DNA of 64,000 nucleotides from Duncaniella sp. (GTDB lineage: Bacteria > Bacteroidota > Bacteroidia > Bacteroidales > Muribaculaceae). Positions 9,747 through 18,887 of this stretch are shown here, piece after piece. Within the stretch, counting starts at the first letter, position 1; every line of letters starts with the position of its first letter. A program made the position numbers and the translations under genes. The notes beneath the pieces were generated by a model. The model was not told where the DNA came from. It saw only the letters and a list, made by a program, of their open reading frames with translations, and did not search any database. Location of the stretch: the NCBI GenBank assembly GCA_023664955.1, contig JAMPEV010000001.1, positions 1,022,680-1,086,679 of the forward strand. The letters run 5' to 3'.

Positions 9747-10703
9747 ATGCGCGATATTTTTGACATAGAGAAGATTTTGAAGGACTTTGAGCTCTATCTG
9801 ATGATGGAACGTGGAAGATCCGAGAACACGTGTGAGGGGTATCTTCAGGATGTCAGGAAACTTCTTGCGTACCTGAGTAGGACAAATGAAGAAATTCCGG
9901 ACGTGGATACCCCGAAGATGAAGACCGATGCGGTAAAGCTCCGTGATGTGACTATTGACCCGCTTCGGCTTTTTCTTGGCGACTTGCATGATGTGGGCAT
10001 TGCCGAGCGGTCGCAGGCGAGAATCGTGGCCGGGATTCGGGCATTTTTCAAGTATCTAACTCTCGAAAATTATCTTGATGTAAACCCTGCAGAACTTCTT
10101 GAGACACCCAAAATAGGGCTACATCTGCCAGAGGTGCTTACCGTCGATGAAATCGATGCTATGATTTCGGCTATAGATTATACCAAGGCCGAGGCACAAC
10201 GTGATCGGGCGATGATAGAGACACTTTACGGCTGCGGACTGCGAGTGAGCGAGCTTGTCAACCTTGAAATTTCCAAGATATTTCCGCAAGAGGGATACCT
10301 CGTGGTGCAAGGGAAGGGGAACAAGGAACGGCTGGTGCCTATGTCGGAGATATCATTATCAGAGATTGACTCCTATATGTCCGATCGCACTCTACTACCG
10401 ATTAAACCCGGTGAAGAAAACATCCTATTTCTCAACCGGCGCGGCCACAGAATGACTCGCATGAGAGTGTTTCAGATAGTGAAAGATCTTGCCGAAAAAG
10501 CCGGAATACGCAAAACAATCTCACCACACACCCTCCGCCACTCATTTGCCACTCACCTACTTGAAGGAGGAGCCAACCTCCGAGCCATCCAGCAGATGCT
10601 TGGACACGAGTCTATCGAGACCACACAGATTTATATCCATCTCGACCGCTCGAAACTCCGAGAAGACATCCTCAACTTCCACCCCCGAAATCACCGACAT
10701 TAA
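9747..10703 (+). CDS. xerD: Site-specific tyrosine recombinase XerD
   Basis: A 318-aa tyrosine recombinase that resolves chromosome dimers at dif, together with a XerC partner. The N-terminal SAM-like DNA-binding domain (about 8-110) includes MERGRSENTCEGYLQDV. The catalytic domain has Arg in GCGLRVSEL, Lys in GKGNKERLVP, His and Arg in HTLRHSFATHLLEGG, His in LGHESIETT and the nucleophile Tyr in TQIYIHLD. The frame is open to an upstream ATG at 9675, but that lies inside the promoter, so 9747 is preferred. A second Xer protein is encoded at 36477-37436. The assignment as XerD rather than XerC rests on overall similarity. Confidence 0.9.
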   Translation: MRDIFDIEKILKDFELYLMMERGRSENTCEGYLQDVRKLLAYLSRTNEEIPDVDTPKMKTDAVKLRDVTIDPLRLFLGDLHDVGIAERSQARIVAGIRAFFKYLTLENYLDVNPAELLETPKIGLHLPEVLTVDEIDAMISAIDYTKAEAQRDRAMIETLYGCGLRVSELVNLEISKIFPQEGYLVVQGKGNKERLVPMSEISLSEIDSYMSDRTLLPIKPGEENILFLNRRGHRMTRMRVFQIVKDLAEKAGIRKTISPHTLRHSFATHLLEGGANLRAIQQMLGHESIETTQIYIHLDRSKLREDILNFHPRNHRH

Positions 10704-10810
10704 AATTTGTTAAATTATGCGGTAATTTGTAACTAATCCTCTGATTGAGCGTCTAAATTATAATACCTTAGTGAATCCGCTTAAATTCAATCATCACAAA
10801 GATAAACAAA

Positions 10811-13800
10811 ATGAGAAAGTTTTTCACTGCGATCGCTATCATGGGTTCCATGTTTGCAGCATCGTATGCCGCACCGCTATGGTTGCGCAACACAGCTATC
10901 TCGCCCGACGGATCGAAGATAGCATTTACCTATAAGGGACATATCTACACCGTACCATCGAAAGGTGGCGATGCTCATCAAATCACCTCAGGCGCCAGCT
11001 ATAACACCAACCCGATTTGGAGTCCCGACGGTAAGAAAATAGCCTTCGGAAGCGACCGTGAAGGTTCAATGGATATCTTCATCGTTGATAGCAAAGGGGG
11101 ACGTCCCTCACGCCTTACCACCCACTCCGGGAGCGAGACACCCCTTGCTTTCAAGGACAACGACCATGTGATATTCTCAGCCTCAGTGCTCCCCTCACGC
11201 TTTGCAGCTAATGGAGCATTCTTCCCACAGACCTACGTAGTGGCGACCGACGCAAGCCGTCCCGAGCTACTTCTCTCGTTGCCGATGCGCGCAGCATCAG
11301 CCGATTCCAAGGGACGCATCCTATATCAGGACCGCAAAAGCCCAGAGGACCAGTACCGTAAGCATGAAATGTCATCAGCCACAGGCGACATTTGGTTGTA
11401 TGACAATGGTAAATTTAACAAACTTACTGACTTTGGCGGTAACGACGAGAACCCGGCATGGGGTAACGGCGATAACTTCTACTACGTCAGCGAAGAGGAT
11501 GGCACACTCAACGTCTACAGCCGCTCAATTAAGGGGGGAGACAAGAAGCAACTCACAAAATTCACCAATCACCCCGTGCGTTCACTTACAGCCGCCAATA
11601 ACGGCAACCTCGCATTCAGCTGGGACGGAGAAATCTATACCCTCACTCCCGGCGGACAACCCCAGAAAGTGAATGTGAACATCATCGCCGACGACTATAC
11701 CCGCAAGCCCTATGACTCAGTGCGCCGCAGCGGAGCAACGAACATGGCAGTGTCGCCCGATGGCGAAGTGATAGCATTCGTGCTTGACGGAGATGTATAT
11801 CTCACTTCAGTCGAATATGAGACAACACGCCGTATCACCAGCACGCCCGAGCAGGAACGCACTGTTGACTTCGCGCCCGACGGCCGTTCAATAGTATATG
11901 ACAGCGAGCGCGACGGAATCTGGCAGCTTTTCACCACCACAATTAAAGATTCCTCAGAGAAGAATATGCTCTATGCCACCGAGCTTGTGGAGAAACCTCT
12001 CTACAAGAGCACCGCTCCCTCATTCCAGCCCGACTACAGCCCCGATGGAAAGAAAGTGGCATTCCTTGAGGACCGCACCACACTCCAGGTTCTCGACCTT
12101 GACTCAAAGAAGGTCACCACAGCCCTTGATGGCAAGTATAACTACTCATACTCCGACGGCGACATTAGCTTCGAGTGGAGCCCCGACAGCCGCTGGCTTC
12201 TCGCCGACTACATCGGCATAGGTGGATGGAACAACACCGACATCGCACTCGTCAAAGCTGATGGCACTGAAGTCATCGATCTCACCGAAAGCGGATATAG
12301 CGACAGTCAAGCACAATGGGCTATGGATGGTAAAGCCGTGGCTTGGTCCACCGGCAAATATGGCTACAAAAGCCATGGTAGTTGGGGCAACGAAAGCGAC
12401 GTAGTGATGATGTTCCTCGATGGCGATGCTTATGACCGATTCAACATGACTGAAGAAGAAATCAAGCTCGCTGAAAAAGCAGAAAAAGAGAAGAAAGACA
12501 ACGCCGATGCCGACAAAAAAGATGACAAAAAGGATAAAAAGGGCAAAAAGGATAAGAAAGACGGAGACAAGAAAGCTGACAAAGCCGACGGCGTGAAACC
12601 GCTTGTCTTTGACCTCGACAATCGCCGTTACCGCAAAGAGCGTCTTACTGGTTCCGCATCACGCATGGGAGCTTACTACGTATCTAAGAAAGGCGACAAA
12701 CTCTACTATATCGCATCAAGCCCCGACGGACGCTCACTCTACGAACGCGACCTCAAGAAAGGGGATACCAAGACCCTCGTGAAAGGTCTTAGCGCATGGG
12801 GACTTATCCCCGACAAGAAAGGTGAAAACCTCTTCGTAGGCACACATTCAGGCTTCAGCAAAATCAATCTCGCAACAGGTAAAGAGAAGCCCATCCGCTT
12901 CAGTGCCGACGTTACTCATGCGCCTGCGGAGCGTCGCCAGTACATATACGACCACGCATGGCGTCAAGTTCGTGATAAATTCTACGATAAGAATATCCAT
13001 GGCATAGACTGGGATATGTACAAGGAGGCTTATGCCAAGTTCCTTCCTGACATTGACAACAATTACGACTTCGCCATCCTCCTTAGCGAAATCTTAGGTG
13101 AATTGAACGCATCACACACCGGTGCACGCTACTATGGCACCGGCGATGCCCCACGTCAGTCAACCTCCACCCTCGGCGCATTCTTTGATGAAAATTACAA
13201 TGGCGACGGTTTGAAAATCGCTGAGATAATCAAGCGCGGTCCATTAGATTCCAAGAAAGTAGGATTGGTCGAAGGTGACATCATCATGGCCGTCAACGAT
13301 TCAGTAATTAAATCCGGCGTTGACTACTTCCCCTTGCTCGACGGTAAAGCAAATAAGAAAGTGAAACTTGATATCAAGAAGAAGTCAGGCAAGAATGAAG
13401 TAGTATATGTCCGTCCGGCATACTCAGAACGATCACTTCTTTATGACCGCTGGGTAGAGCACAACGAATCAGTGGTCGATAGCGTGTCAGGCGGCCGAAT
13501 CGGCTATATCCACATCCAGGGAATGAACGCCGAGAGCTTTAGTAACGCCTACGAGCGACTACTCGGCAAGTACCGCAATTGCGATGCCGTGGTGGTTGAC
13601 ACTCGTCACAATGGAGGCGGATGGCTCCACAATGACGTAGCACTCCTCCTCAACGGTAAGGAATATGTACGTTACACGCCTCGTGGCAAGTATATCGGTA
13701 GCGATCCATTCTCGCAGTGGACTAAGCCGTCAGCAATGCTCGTTGATGAAAGTAACTACAGTGATGCTCATGGCACACCCTATGTATATCAGACACTCAA

Positions 13801-14059
13801 AATCGGTGATGTAATCGGCGCACCGGTTCCCGGCACCATGACCGCAGTATGGTGGGAAACCCAGATCGACCCGACATTAGTGTTCGGTATTCCACAGGTC
13901 ACTTCACTCGACCGAAACGGCCAGCCCCTTGAGAACAAGCAATTAAACCCCGACGTAATCATCTATAATAGTCCTGAAAAAGTGCTTAAAGGTGAGGATG
14001 AGCAACTTGTCGGTGCGACACGCCACCTTCTCAATAAGCTAAACTCCAATAAGAAATAA
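10811..14059 (+). CDS. Tricorn-like S41 protease with beta-propellers and PDZ
   Basis: A 1082-aa exported protease with a signal peptide at 1-20. WD40/PD40-type propeller repeats (AISPDGSKIAF, WSPDGKKIAF, FAPDGRSIVYDSERDG) run over about 25-545. Residues 555-594 are an almost purely Lys/Asp/Glu/Ala linker. A helical tricorn C1-like region (about 700-770) precedes a PDZ domain (about 780-860: GDGLKIAEIIKRGPLDSKK) and the S41 domain. The catalytic core includes VVVDTRHNGGGW and the probable nucleophile Ser984 in NYSDAHG. Tricorn-type enzymes degrade peptides; this one is likely periplasmic. A NUDIX gene starts 5 bp after the stop, indicating an operon. Confidence 0.92.
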   Translation: MRKFFTAIAIMGSMFAASYAAPLWLRNTAISPDGSKIAFTYKGHIYTVPSKGGDAHQITSGASYNTNPIWSPDGKKIAFGSDREGSMDIFIVDSKGGRPSRLTTHSGSETPLAFKDNDHVIFSASVLPSRFAANGAFFPQTYVVATDASRPELLLSLPMRAASADSKGRILYQDRKSPEDQYRKHEMSSATGDIWLYDNGKFNKLTDFGGNDENPAWGNGDNFYYVSEEDGTLNVYSRSIKGGDKKQLTKFTNHPVRSLTAANNGNLAFSWDGEIYTLTPGGQPQKVNVNIIADDYTRKPYDSVRRSGATNMAVSPDGEVIAFVLDGDVYLTSVEYETTRRITSTPEQERTVDFAPDGRSIVYDSERDGIWQLFTTTIKDSSEKNMLYATELVEKPLYKSTAPSFQPDYSPDGKKVAFLEDRTTLQVLDLDSKKVTTALDGKYNYSYSDGDISFEWSPDSRWLLADYIGIGGWNNTDIALVKADGTEVIDLTESGYSDSQAQWAMDGKAVAWSTGKYGYKSHGSWGNESDVVMMFLDGDAYDRFNMTEEEIKLAEKAEKEKKDNADADKKDDKKDKKGKKDKKDGDKKADKADGVKPLVFDLDNRRYRKERLTGSASRMGAYYVSKKGDKLYYIASSPDGRSLYERDLKKGDTKTLVKGLSAWGLIPDKKGENLFVGTHSGFSKINLATGKEKPIRFSADVTHAPAERRQYIYDHAWRQVRDKFYDKNIHGIDWDMYKEAYAKFLPDIDNNYDFAILLSEILGELNASHTGARYYGTGDAPRQSTSTLGAFFDENYNGDGLKIAEIIKRGPLDSKKVGLVEGDIIMAVNDSVIKSGVDYFPLLDGKANKKVKLDIKKKSGKNEVVYVRPAYSERSLLYDRWVEHNESVVDSVSGGRIGYIHIQGMNAESFSNAYERLLGKYRNCDAVVVDTRHNGGGWLHNDVALLLNGKEYVRYTPRGKYIGSDPFSQWTKPSAMLVDESNYSDAHGTPYVYQTLKIGDVIGAPVPGTMTAVWWETQIDPTLVFGIPQVTSLDRNGQPLENKQLNPDVIIYNSPEKVLKGEDEQLVGATRHLLNKLNSNKK

Positions 14060-14064
14060 TAAAA

Positions 14065-14655
14065 ATGGCAAACGAAAATCAGAACCTCGCCACTCCCACA
14101 GCCGGGAGTGACGAGGCAATGAAATGGAAAGTACTCTCAACCGAGTACCTCTTCAACCGGCCATGGCTCACAGTGCGCCGCGACAAGGTTATGCTCCCTA
14201 ACGGCACTGTCCATCCTGAATATTACGTGCTGGAGTATCCCACTTGGATTAATGTTATCGCATTGACCAAGAATGGGAAATTCGTGATGGTAAAGCAATA
14301 CCGCCACGGATTAGGCATTGTGGGCACAGAACTTTGCGCAGGAGTGGCTGAGCCCGGAGAATCACCCTTAGAAGCAGCCAAACGTGAACTCCTTGAGGAG
14401 ACAGGCTTCGGTGGCGGAGAGTGGGAACTCAACATGGTGCTTTCAGCTAATCCCGGCAGCCAAAACAACCTCAGCTACTCATTCATAGCACGCGGAGTGG
14501 AGAAAATCAGCGAGCAGCATCTTGATGAAACCGAGGATGTAAGAGTCGAGATTCTCACACGCGAAGAAGTGTACAAAATTCTCGTGGACGATAATCTCAA
14601 GCAGGCCCTCATGGCAGCTCCCTTGTGGAAATTCTTCGCCACAACTGAAAAATAG
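14065..14655 (+). CDS. NUDIX hydrolase, ADP-ribose pyrophosphatase-like
   Basis: A 196-aa cytoplasmic NUDIX enzyme. The NUDIX box GX5EX7REUXEEXGU is intact from residue 93 (GVAEPGESPLEAAKRELLEE, then TGF). The preceding region (VMLPNGTVHPEYYVLEYPTW, MVKQYRHGLG) resembles ADP-ribose or NDP-sugar pyrophosphatases, which hydrolyse nucleoside diphosphate conjugates using Mg2+. The first 20 residues are poorly conserved-looking, so translation could start further in. It is 5 bp downstream of the S41 protease and ends before a strong hairpin, so the two form an operon. The exact substrate cannot be read from sequence. Confidence 0.88.
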   Translation: MANENQNLATPTAGSDEAMKWKVLSTEYLFNRPWLTVRRDKVMLPNGTVHPEYYVLEYPTWINVIALTKNGKFVMVKQYRHGLGIVGTELCAGVAEPGESPLEAAKRELLEETGFGGGEWELNMVLSANPGSQNNLSYSFIARGVEKISEQHLDETEDVRVEILTREEVYKILVDDNLKQALMAAPLWKFFATTEK

Positions 14656-14683
14656 CATCGTTACTTAGAGGACAATAAACAAA

Positions 14684-14726
14684 TCACAGGGCTGACGTAC
14701 TTCTTAATAATGCGTCAGCCCTGTGA
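14684..14726. terminator. Bidirectional terminator between convergent genes
   Basis: A perfect 14-bp stem, TCACAGGGCTGACG (14684-14697) with CGTCAGCCCTGTGA (14713-14726), and a 15-nt loop. It lies between the plus-strand NUDIX gene and the minus-strand phospholipase. On the minus strand it is followed by TTTGTTT; the T-run is weak on the plus strand. Confidence 0.7.
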
Positions 14727-14809
14727 CTATATCCTCTGATGAAGTTTTCCCTATAACCTTTCACAAAAAGCAATACCCCCATACAGATAGTGACATCTGG
14801 TGACATACT

Positions 14810-15658
14810 CTAATAGTCGCTGAAGAGTCGGGGCTTGATTACTATTCCTGCGCGGAGCATACTGTGGTACTCTTTGTAAGCGAGCAATCCTTCGCCATAT
14901 CCGCTATAGTACTGCAGGAAAAGGAATTGGTTATCACGCTTGAATATGCGATAGTTGAGTTCGACAATGGTATTGTAGTTAAGTTCCCAGCCCTTAAGCT
15001 TCACCAGAGTCACGGCACAGCCGAAGCGACCGTTTTGCGATGTAAAACTCGTGCCAATCTGGTAGATTCCACAATAATGCAGTATGTCCTTATTTTCCGC
15101 GCCATCCACAATCGGGAGCCAGAACTTGCCGTGCACCACAATTTGTGGGTCGATCATTATGCTGCCTCCGATGCTCAGCCTGTTCCATGAACGCGAAGCG
15201 GCACCGTCACGGCCATTTGACTCGTGCTCAGCGATAAGATTCAATTTGCCGACATATCTATTCTTGACAAAAAGCGGCTTGGTAAGACCTATACCGGGAT
15301 TGAAATTCAAATCAGTCATTGGCATAGAATTCTCCAACACATTCCAAAAACATTTCTGGGAATAGAATAGGAAAAGATAAGTCCCCCATGGAAGCGTACT
15401 TCTCGTAAGACGCTGGGCAATAGAAATTTGAAATTTAATATTCGTATTATCCCGTCGAATTCCATGACCGATCGGGCATCCGAAGATAAAATAGTTGTCC
15501 TTGTAAAGGCCGAAGTAAGGGCCATCATCAAACGCCTTACGGATACTGTCAGAATTAATGTCGTCGTTACTGATAGTGACAATCTGAGCCGCCGCCCTTT
15601 GAGCGGATAGTGACATTAGGACTAACAGTGGCAAAAGGAATTTAATGAACCGTTGCAT
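14810..15658 (-). CDS. pldA: Outer membrane phospholipase A (OMPLA family)
   Basis: A 282-aa protein with a signal peptide ending at about residue 24 (RAAAQ) and a beta-barrel-like remainder. The OMPLA active-site block is intact: HESNGR followed by SRSWNRLS, giving His145, Ser147 and Asn159. The 2 and 14 residue spacings match His142, Ser144 and Asn156 of the E. coli enzyme. A second family motif, YYSGYGEGLLAYKE, is near residue 250. OMPLA dimerises with calcium in the outer membrane and hydrolyses mislocalised phospholipids. The gene is divergent from the next one and has its own promoter box. High confidence from catalytic geometry. Confidence 0.93.
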   Translation of the reverse strand: MQRFIKFLLPLLVLMSLSAQRAAAQIVTISNDDINSDSIRKAFDDGPYFGLYKDNYFIFGCPIGHGIRRDNTNIKFQISIAQRLTRSTLPWGTYLFLFYSQKCFWNVLENSMPMTDLNFNPGIGLTKPLFVKNRYVGKLNLIAEHESNGRDGAASRSWNRLSIGGSIMIDPQIVVHGKFWLPIVDGAENKDILHYCGIYQIGTSFTSQNGRFGCAVTLVKLKGWELNYNTIVELNYRIFKRDNQFLFLQYYSGYGEGLLAYKEYHSMLRAGIVIKPRLFSDY

Positions 15659-15716
15659 AATGAAATGAATAATCTGAAATAATCACCCCGGAAGATGAAT
15701 GATAGAAATACGAGTG

Positions 15717-15794
15717 CAAATATAGTGACTTAAACTGAATTTGTACTAAAAAGTTCAAATTTGTTCCGATTTCGGCTTAAATGTTGTACTTTTG
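15717..15794. promoter_or_regulatory. Divergent -7 boxes for pldA and the fuc operon
   Basis: TATATTTG on the minus strand (15724-15717) faces pldA. TACTTTTG on the plus strand (15787-15794) faces the lipoprotein-fucI-fucP unit. Neither has a convincing TTTG at -33, so strengths are uncertain. Confidence 0.45.
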
Positions 15795-15854
15795 TGACAG
15801 AATCAAGCACGTACATAACAAGCAAACGTGCGTGTACCAATCAAGCACCCACTA

Positions 15855-17009
15855 ATGAAACATCTATATCTATTAGTCATGATTTTGGCGGCAGTAATGA
15901 CCGCTTGTGGAAATGACGAAGAATTTGTAATAAACTGTGAGATAAAGGGGCTTGGCGACAAAGGCGTGGAAATGTATTACTACGACCGAGGCGTCAACCG
16001 TGTTACATTCCACCCCAAGGACGGGAAGGTGGAGCTACGAGGATCAGCATCAGAGTTGACCCCGATTGATGTGTTCACACTTGACAACGAACTGCTCTTC
16101 ACCTGCATGGCGAAAAACGGCGATGAGCTCGAGATTAAAATGGACATGGATAAACCGGGAATAATAAGCATCAAAGGGAATGAAGTGTCGGAAGAATATT
16201 CCAAATTCCTCACAGAGAACGTAGAACTACTCCATAACTCCCCAGATGCGGCCGGAATCAATGCCTTAATAACCGAGCAGGTAAAGAATCACCCCGCAAA
16301 AATCTCATCCTCGCTGATACTCATGACATTATTCCGTCCGGAAGGATATGAAATGCTTGCCGACTCACTAATCCATGTTCTTGACCCGGCTGCCCGGCCC
16401 GGCACATTGATGAGAAGTTTCTCGTCAATGATTGGCGAACAGGTTTCGACAAGTGCCCGGGGCAATGTCAGGGCTATGACATTCCACACCGGACGTGACA
16501 CAGTCAACGGACACGACACGATTGTAAGATTCATGCCATCGTTCCACTCCTATGGTCTGTTGGTTTTCGTTGGAGCTGACAAAAGCGACACCATCACCAA
16601 TAGATTGAACGAACTTGTAAAGGATTACCAGCGCCGGAGATTGGAAATATTGGAACTGTCACTACAAAGCGACAGCACGGCATGGAGAAATTCCATCAGT
16701 TACGACAGTGCTAAGTGGGTTCAGGCCTGGGTTCCCGGGGGAAATGCAGTGTCACAAATTCGCAATCTGTCGATACCCAAGACTCCATTTTTCATCGTCA
16801 CCGACAGCATGGGAAAACAGGTGTATCGCGGAGCATCAATCACCGCCGCCGTCGACACTCTACGCAATCGATTGAAAGGACATCCGTCGGAAAAAACCGA
16901 AAACGATAGTACCTCAGTGACCGCCAAGACAGTAGAGGGAGAAATTGAATTTCAGGGAGTTAATCCACATAAGGCAGTTAATCCACACAAGAGTGTGTCT
17001 AATAATTAA
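15855..17009 (+). CDS. DUF4369/thioredoxin-like lipoprotein
   Basis: A 384-aa predicted lipoprotein (MKHLYLLVMILAAVMTACGN, lipobox MTAC). The N-terminal beta-rich domain (about 22-115) resembles DUF4369, found in Bacteroidetes disulfide-exchange proteins. The C-terminal part (SIPKTPFFIVTDSMGKQVYR) ends like a thioredoxin fold, but I see no CxxC, so redox activity is doubtful. The tail contains an imperfect direct repeat, VNPHKAVNPHKSV. The start at 15855 is chosen for the signal peptide. fucI starts 32 bp after the stop, so it probably shares a transcript with fucose genes. A role in fucose metabolism would be inference only. Confidence 0.65.
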   Translation: MKHLYLLVMILAAVMTACGNDEEFVINCEIKGLGDKGVEMYYYDRGVNRVTFHPKDGKVELRGSASELTPIDVFTLDNELLFTCMAKNGDELEIKMDMDKPGIISIKGNEVSEEYSKFLTENVELLHNSPDAAGINALITEQVKNHPAKISSSLILMTLFRPEGYEMLADSLIHVLDPAARPGTLMRSFSSMIGEQVSTSARGNVRAMTFHTGRDTVNGHDTIVRFMPSFHSYGLLVFVGADKSDTITNRLNELVKDYQRRRLEILELSLQSDSTAWRNSISYDSAKWVQAWVPGGNAVSQIRNLSIPKTPFFIVTDSMGKQVYRGASITAAVDTLRNRLKGHPSEKTENDSTSVTAKTVEGEIEFQGVNPHKAVNPHKSVSNN

Positions 17010-17041
17010 TGGCACGTTAAAATCTCACAAATAAACATATC

Positions 17042-18820
17042 ATGAAAACCTACCCTAAAATTGGAATCCGTCCCACTATCGACGGCCGTCAAGGAGGCGT
17101 TCGCGAAAGCCTTGAAGAGAAAACAATGAACTTGGCAAAGGCAGTTGCCAATCTCATTTCCACTAACTTACATTATCCCGATGGCACACCGGTACAATGT
17201 GTCATTGCCGACAGCACTATCGGTCGAGTGCCCGAATCAGCAGCATGTGCAGAGAAATTCGAGCGAGAAGGCGTAGGAGCCACTATCACCGTGACATCCT
17301 GCTGGTGCTACGGTTCAGAAACAATGGACATGAACCCCCATTGGCCAAAGGCCGTGTGGGGATTCAACGGCACAGAGCGTCCGGGTGCCGTTTACCTCGC
17401 AGCCGTGCTTGCCGCCCATGCCCAGAAGGGTCTACCCGCATTCGGCATCTATGGACATGACGTCCAGGACCTCGATGACAACACCATCCCTGCCGATGTT
17501 GCCGAAAAAATACTCCGCTTCACCCGTGCCGCAGTGGCAGTAGCCCTCATGCGCGGCAAATCCTATTTGTCAATAGGTTCAGTAGCAATGGGTATAGCAG
17601 GTTCTATTGTCAATCCCGACTTCTTCCAGGAATATCTTGGTATGCGTAATGAGTCAGTCGACGAGACAGAAATCATCCGCCGCATGACCCTCGGTATCTA
17701 CGACCAGGAAGAATACGCCAAGGCAATGGCATGGACTGAGAAATATTGCAAACCACACGAAGGAGAAGACTTCAAAAACCGTCCCGAAAAGCGTAAAACA
17801 CGCGAAGAGAAGGATGCTGACTGGGAATTCGTTGTAAAAATGATGATTATCGTCCGCGACCTCATGAAAGGCAATCCCAAGCTCCGTGAAATGGGCTTCA
17901 AAGAGGAAGCTCTCGGACATAATGCGATAGCGGCCGGATTCCAGGGACAGCGCCAGTGGACTGACTTCTATCCCAACGGCGACTTCACTGAGGCATTGAT
18001 GAACACCTCGTTTGACTGGAACGGTATCCGTGAAGCATTCGTGCTCGCGACTGAGAATGACGCTTGCAATGGTGTGGCTATGCTCTTCGGACACCTTCTT
18101 ACCGGTCGTGCACAGATATTCAGCGACGTGCGTACTTATTGGAGCCCGGAGGCAGTCTACCGTGTTACCGGCAAGCAGCTGACAGGCCGGGCATCAGGTG
18201 GTATGATACACCTCATCAATTCCGGTGCCACCACCCTTGACGGGTCAGGACAATCGGTAGGCGAAAATGGCGCCCCCATCATGAAACATCACTGGGAAAT
18301 GACCCGGGAGGATGTTGACAAGTGCCTCAATGCCACAACCTGGTATCCGGCCGACCGTGACTACTTCCGCGGCGGCGGTTTCTCATCCAACTTCCTCACC
18401 AAGGGCGGAATGCCTGTGACCATGATGCGTCTTAACCTAATTAAAGGCCTTGGCCCCGTGCTTCAAATCGCCGAAGGGTGGACTGTAGATGTCGACCCTG
18501 AAATCAATAAAGCGCTTGACATGCGCACCGACCCAACTTGGCCCACCACCTGGTTTGTGCCTCGCTTGTGCCCCAATCGCGACGCCTTCAAGGATGTCTA
18601 CTCAGTAATGAACAATTGGGGAGCCAACCATGGCGCAATCTCCTATGGACATATCGGACAGGATCTCATCACCCTGGCGTCTATCCTCCGTATCCCGGTG
18701 TGCATGCACAATATCGAGGATGACAAGATATTCCGTCCGGCCGCATGGAATGCCTTCGGAATGGACAAGGAAGGCGCCGACTATCGCGCATGTGCCAACT
18801 ACGGTCCCATATACAAGTAA
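17042..18820 (+). CDS. fucI: L-fucose isomerase
   Basis: A 592-aa cytoplasmic enzyme, essentially the length of E. coli FucI (591). It interconverts L-fucose and L-fuculose (and D-arabinose and D-ribulose) using Mn2+. The start [20 protein letters not shown] and [16 protein letters not shown] are characteristic. Metal-ligand positions are visible as Glu in [10 protein letters not shown], Asp in IFSDVRTYW and a late His in [13 protein letters not shown]. It follows a lipoprotein gene and precedes fucP, separated from it by a hairpin. No fuculokinase or fuculose-phosphate aldolase gene is nearby, so the pathway must be completed elsewhere. Confidence 0.96.
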   Translation: MKTYPKIGIRPTIDGRQGGVRESLEEKTMNLAKAVANLISTNLHYPDGTPVQCVIADSTIGRVPESAACAEKFEREGVGATITVTSCWCYGSETMDMNPHWPKAVWGFNGTERPGAVYLAAVLAAHAQKGLPAFGIYGHDVQDLDDNTIPADVAEKILRFTRAAVAVALMRGKSYLSIGSVAMGIAGSIVNPDFFQEYLGMRNESVDETEIIRRMTLGIYDQEEYAKAMAWTEKYCKPHEGEDFKNRPEKRKTREEKDADWEFVVKMMIIVRDLMKGNPKLREMGFKEEALGHNAIAAGFQGQRQWTDFYPNGDFTEALMNTSFDWNGIREAFVLATENDACNGVAMLFGHLLTGRAQIFSDVRTYWSPEAVYRVTGKQLTGRASGGMIHLINSGATTLDGSGQSVGENGAPIMKHHWEMTREDVDKCLNATTWYPADRDYFRGGGFSSNFLTKGGMPVTMMRLNLIKGLGPVLQIAEGWTVDVDPEINKALDMRTDPTWPTTWFVPRLCPNRDAFKDVYSVMNNWGANHGAISYGHIGQDLITLASILRIPVCMHNIEDDKIFRPAAWNAFGMDKEGADYRACANYGPIYK

Positions 18821-18838
18821 TTAAATTCCACCATTACC

Positions 18839-18871
18839 GGGTGTTGCGACCCATCACGGCTTGCAACACCC
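18839..18871 (+). other. Intercistronic hairpin between fucI and fucP
   Basis: A perfect 9-bp stem, GGGTGTTGC (18839-18847) with GCAACACCC (18863-18871), and a 15-nt loop, followed by TATACCTTT and no real T-run. It sits between the fucI stop and the fucP ATG at 18888. It could protect the 3' end of fucI mRNA, weaken read-through or occlude the fucP ribosome site. Confidence 0.55.
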
Positions 18872-18887
18872 TATACCTTTCCACTCC

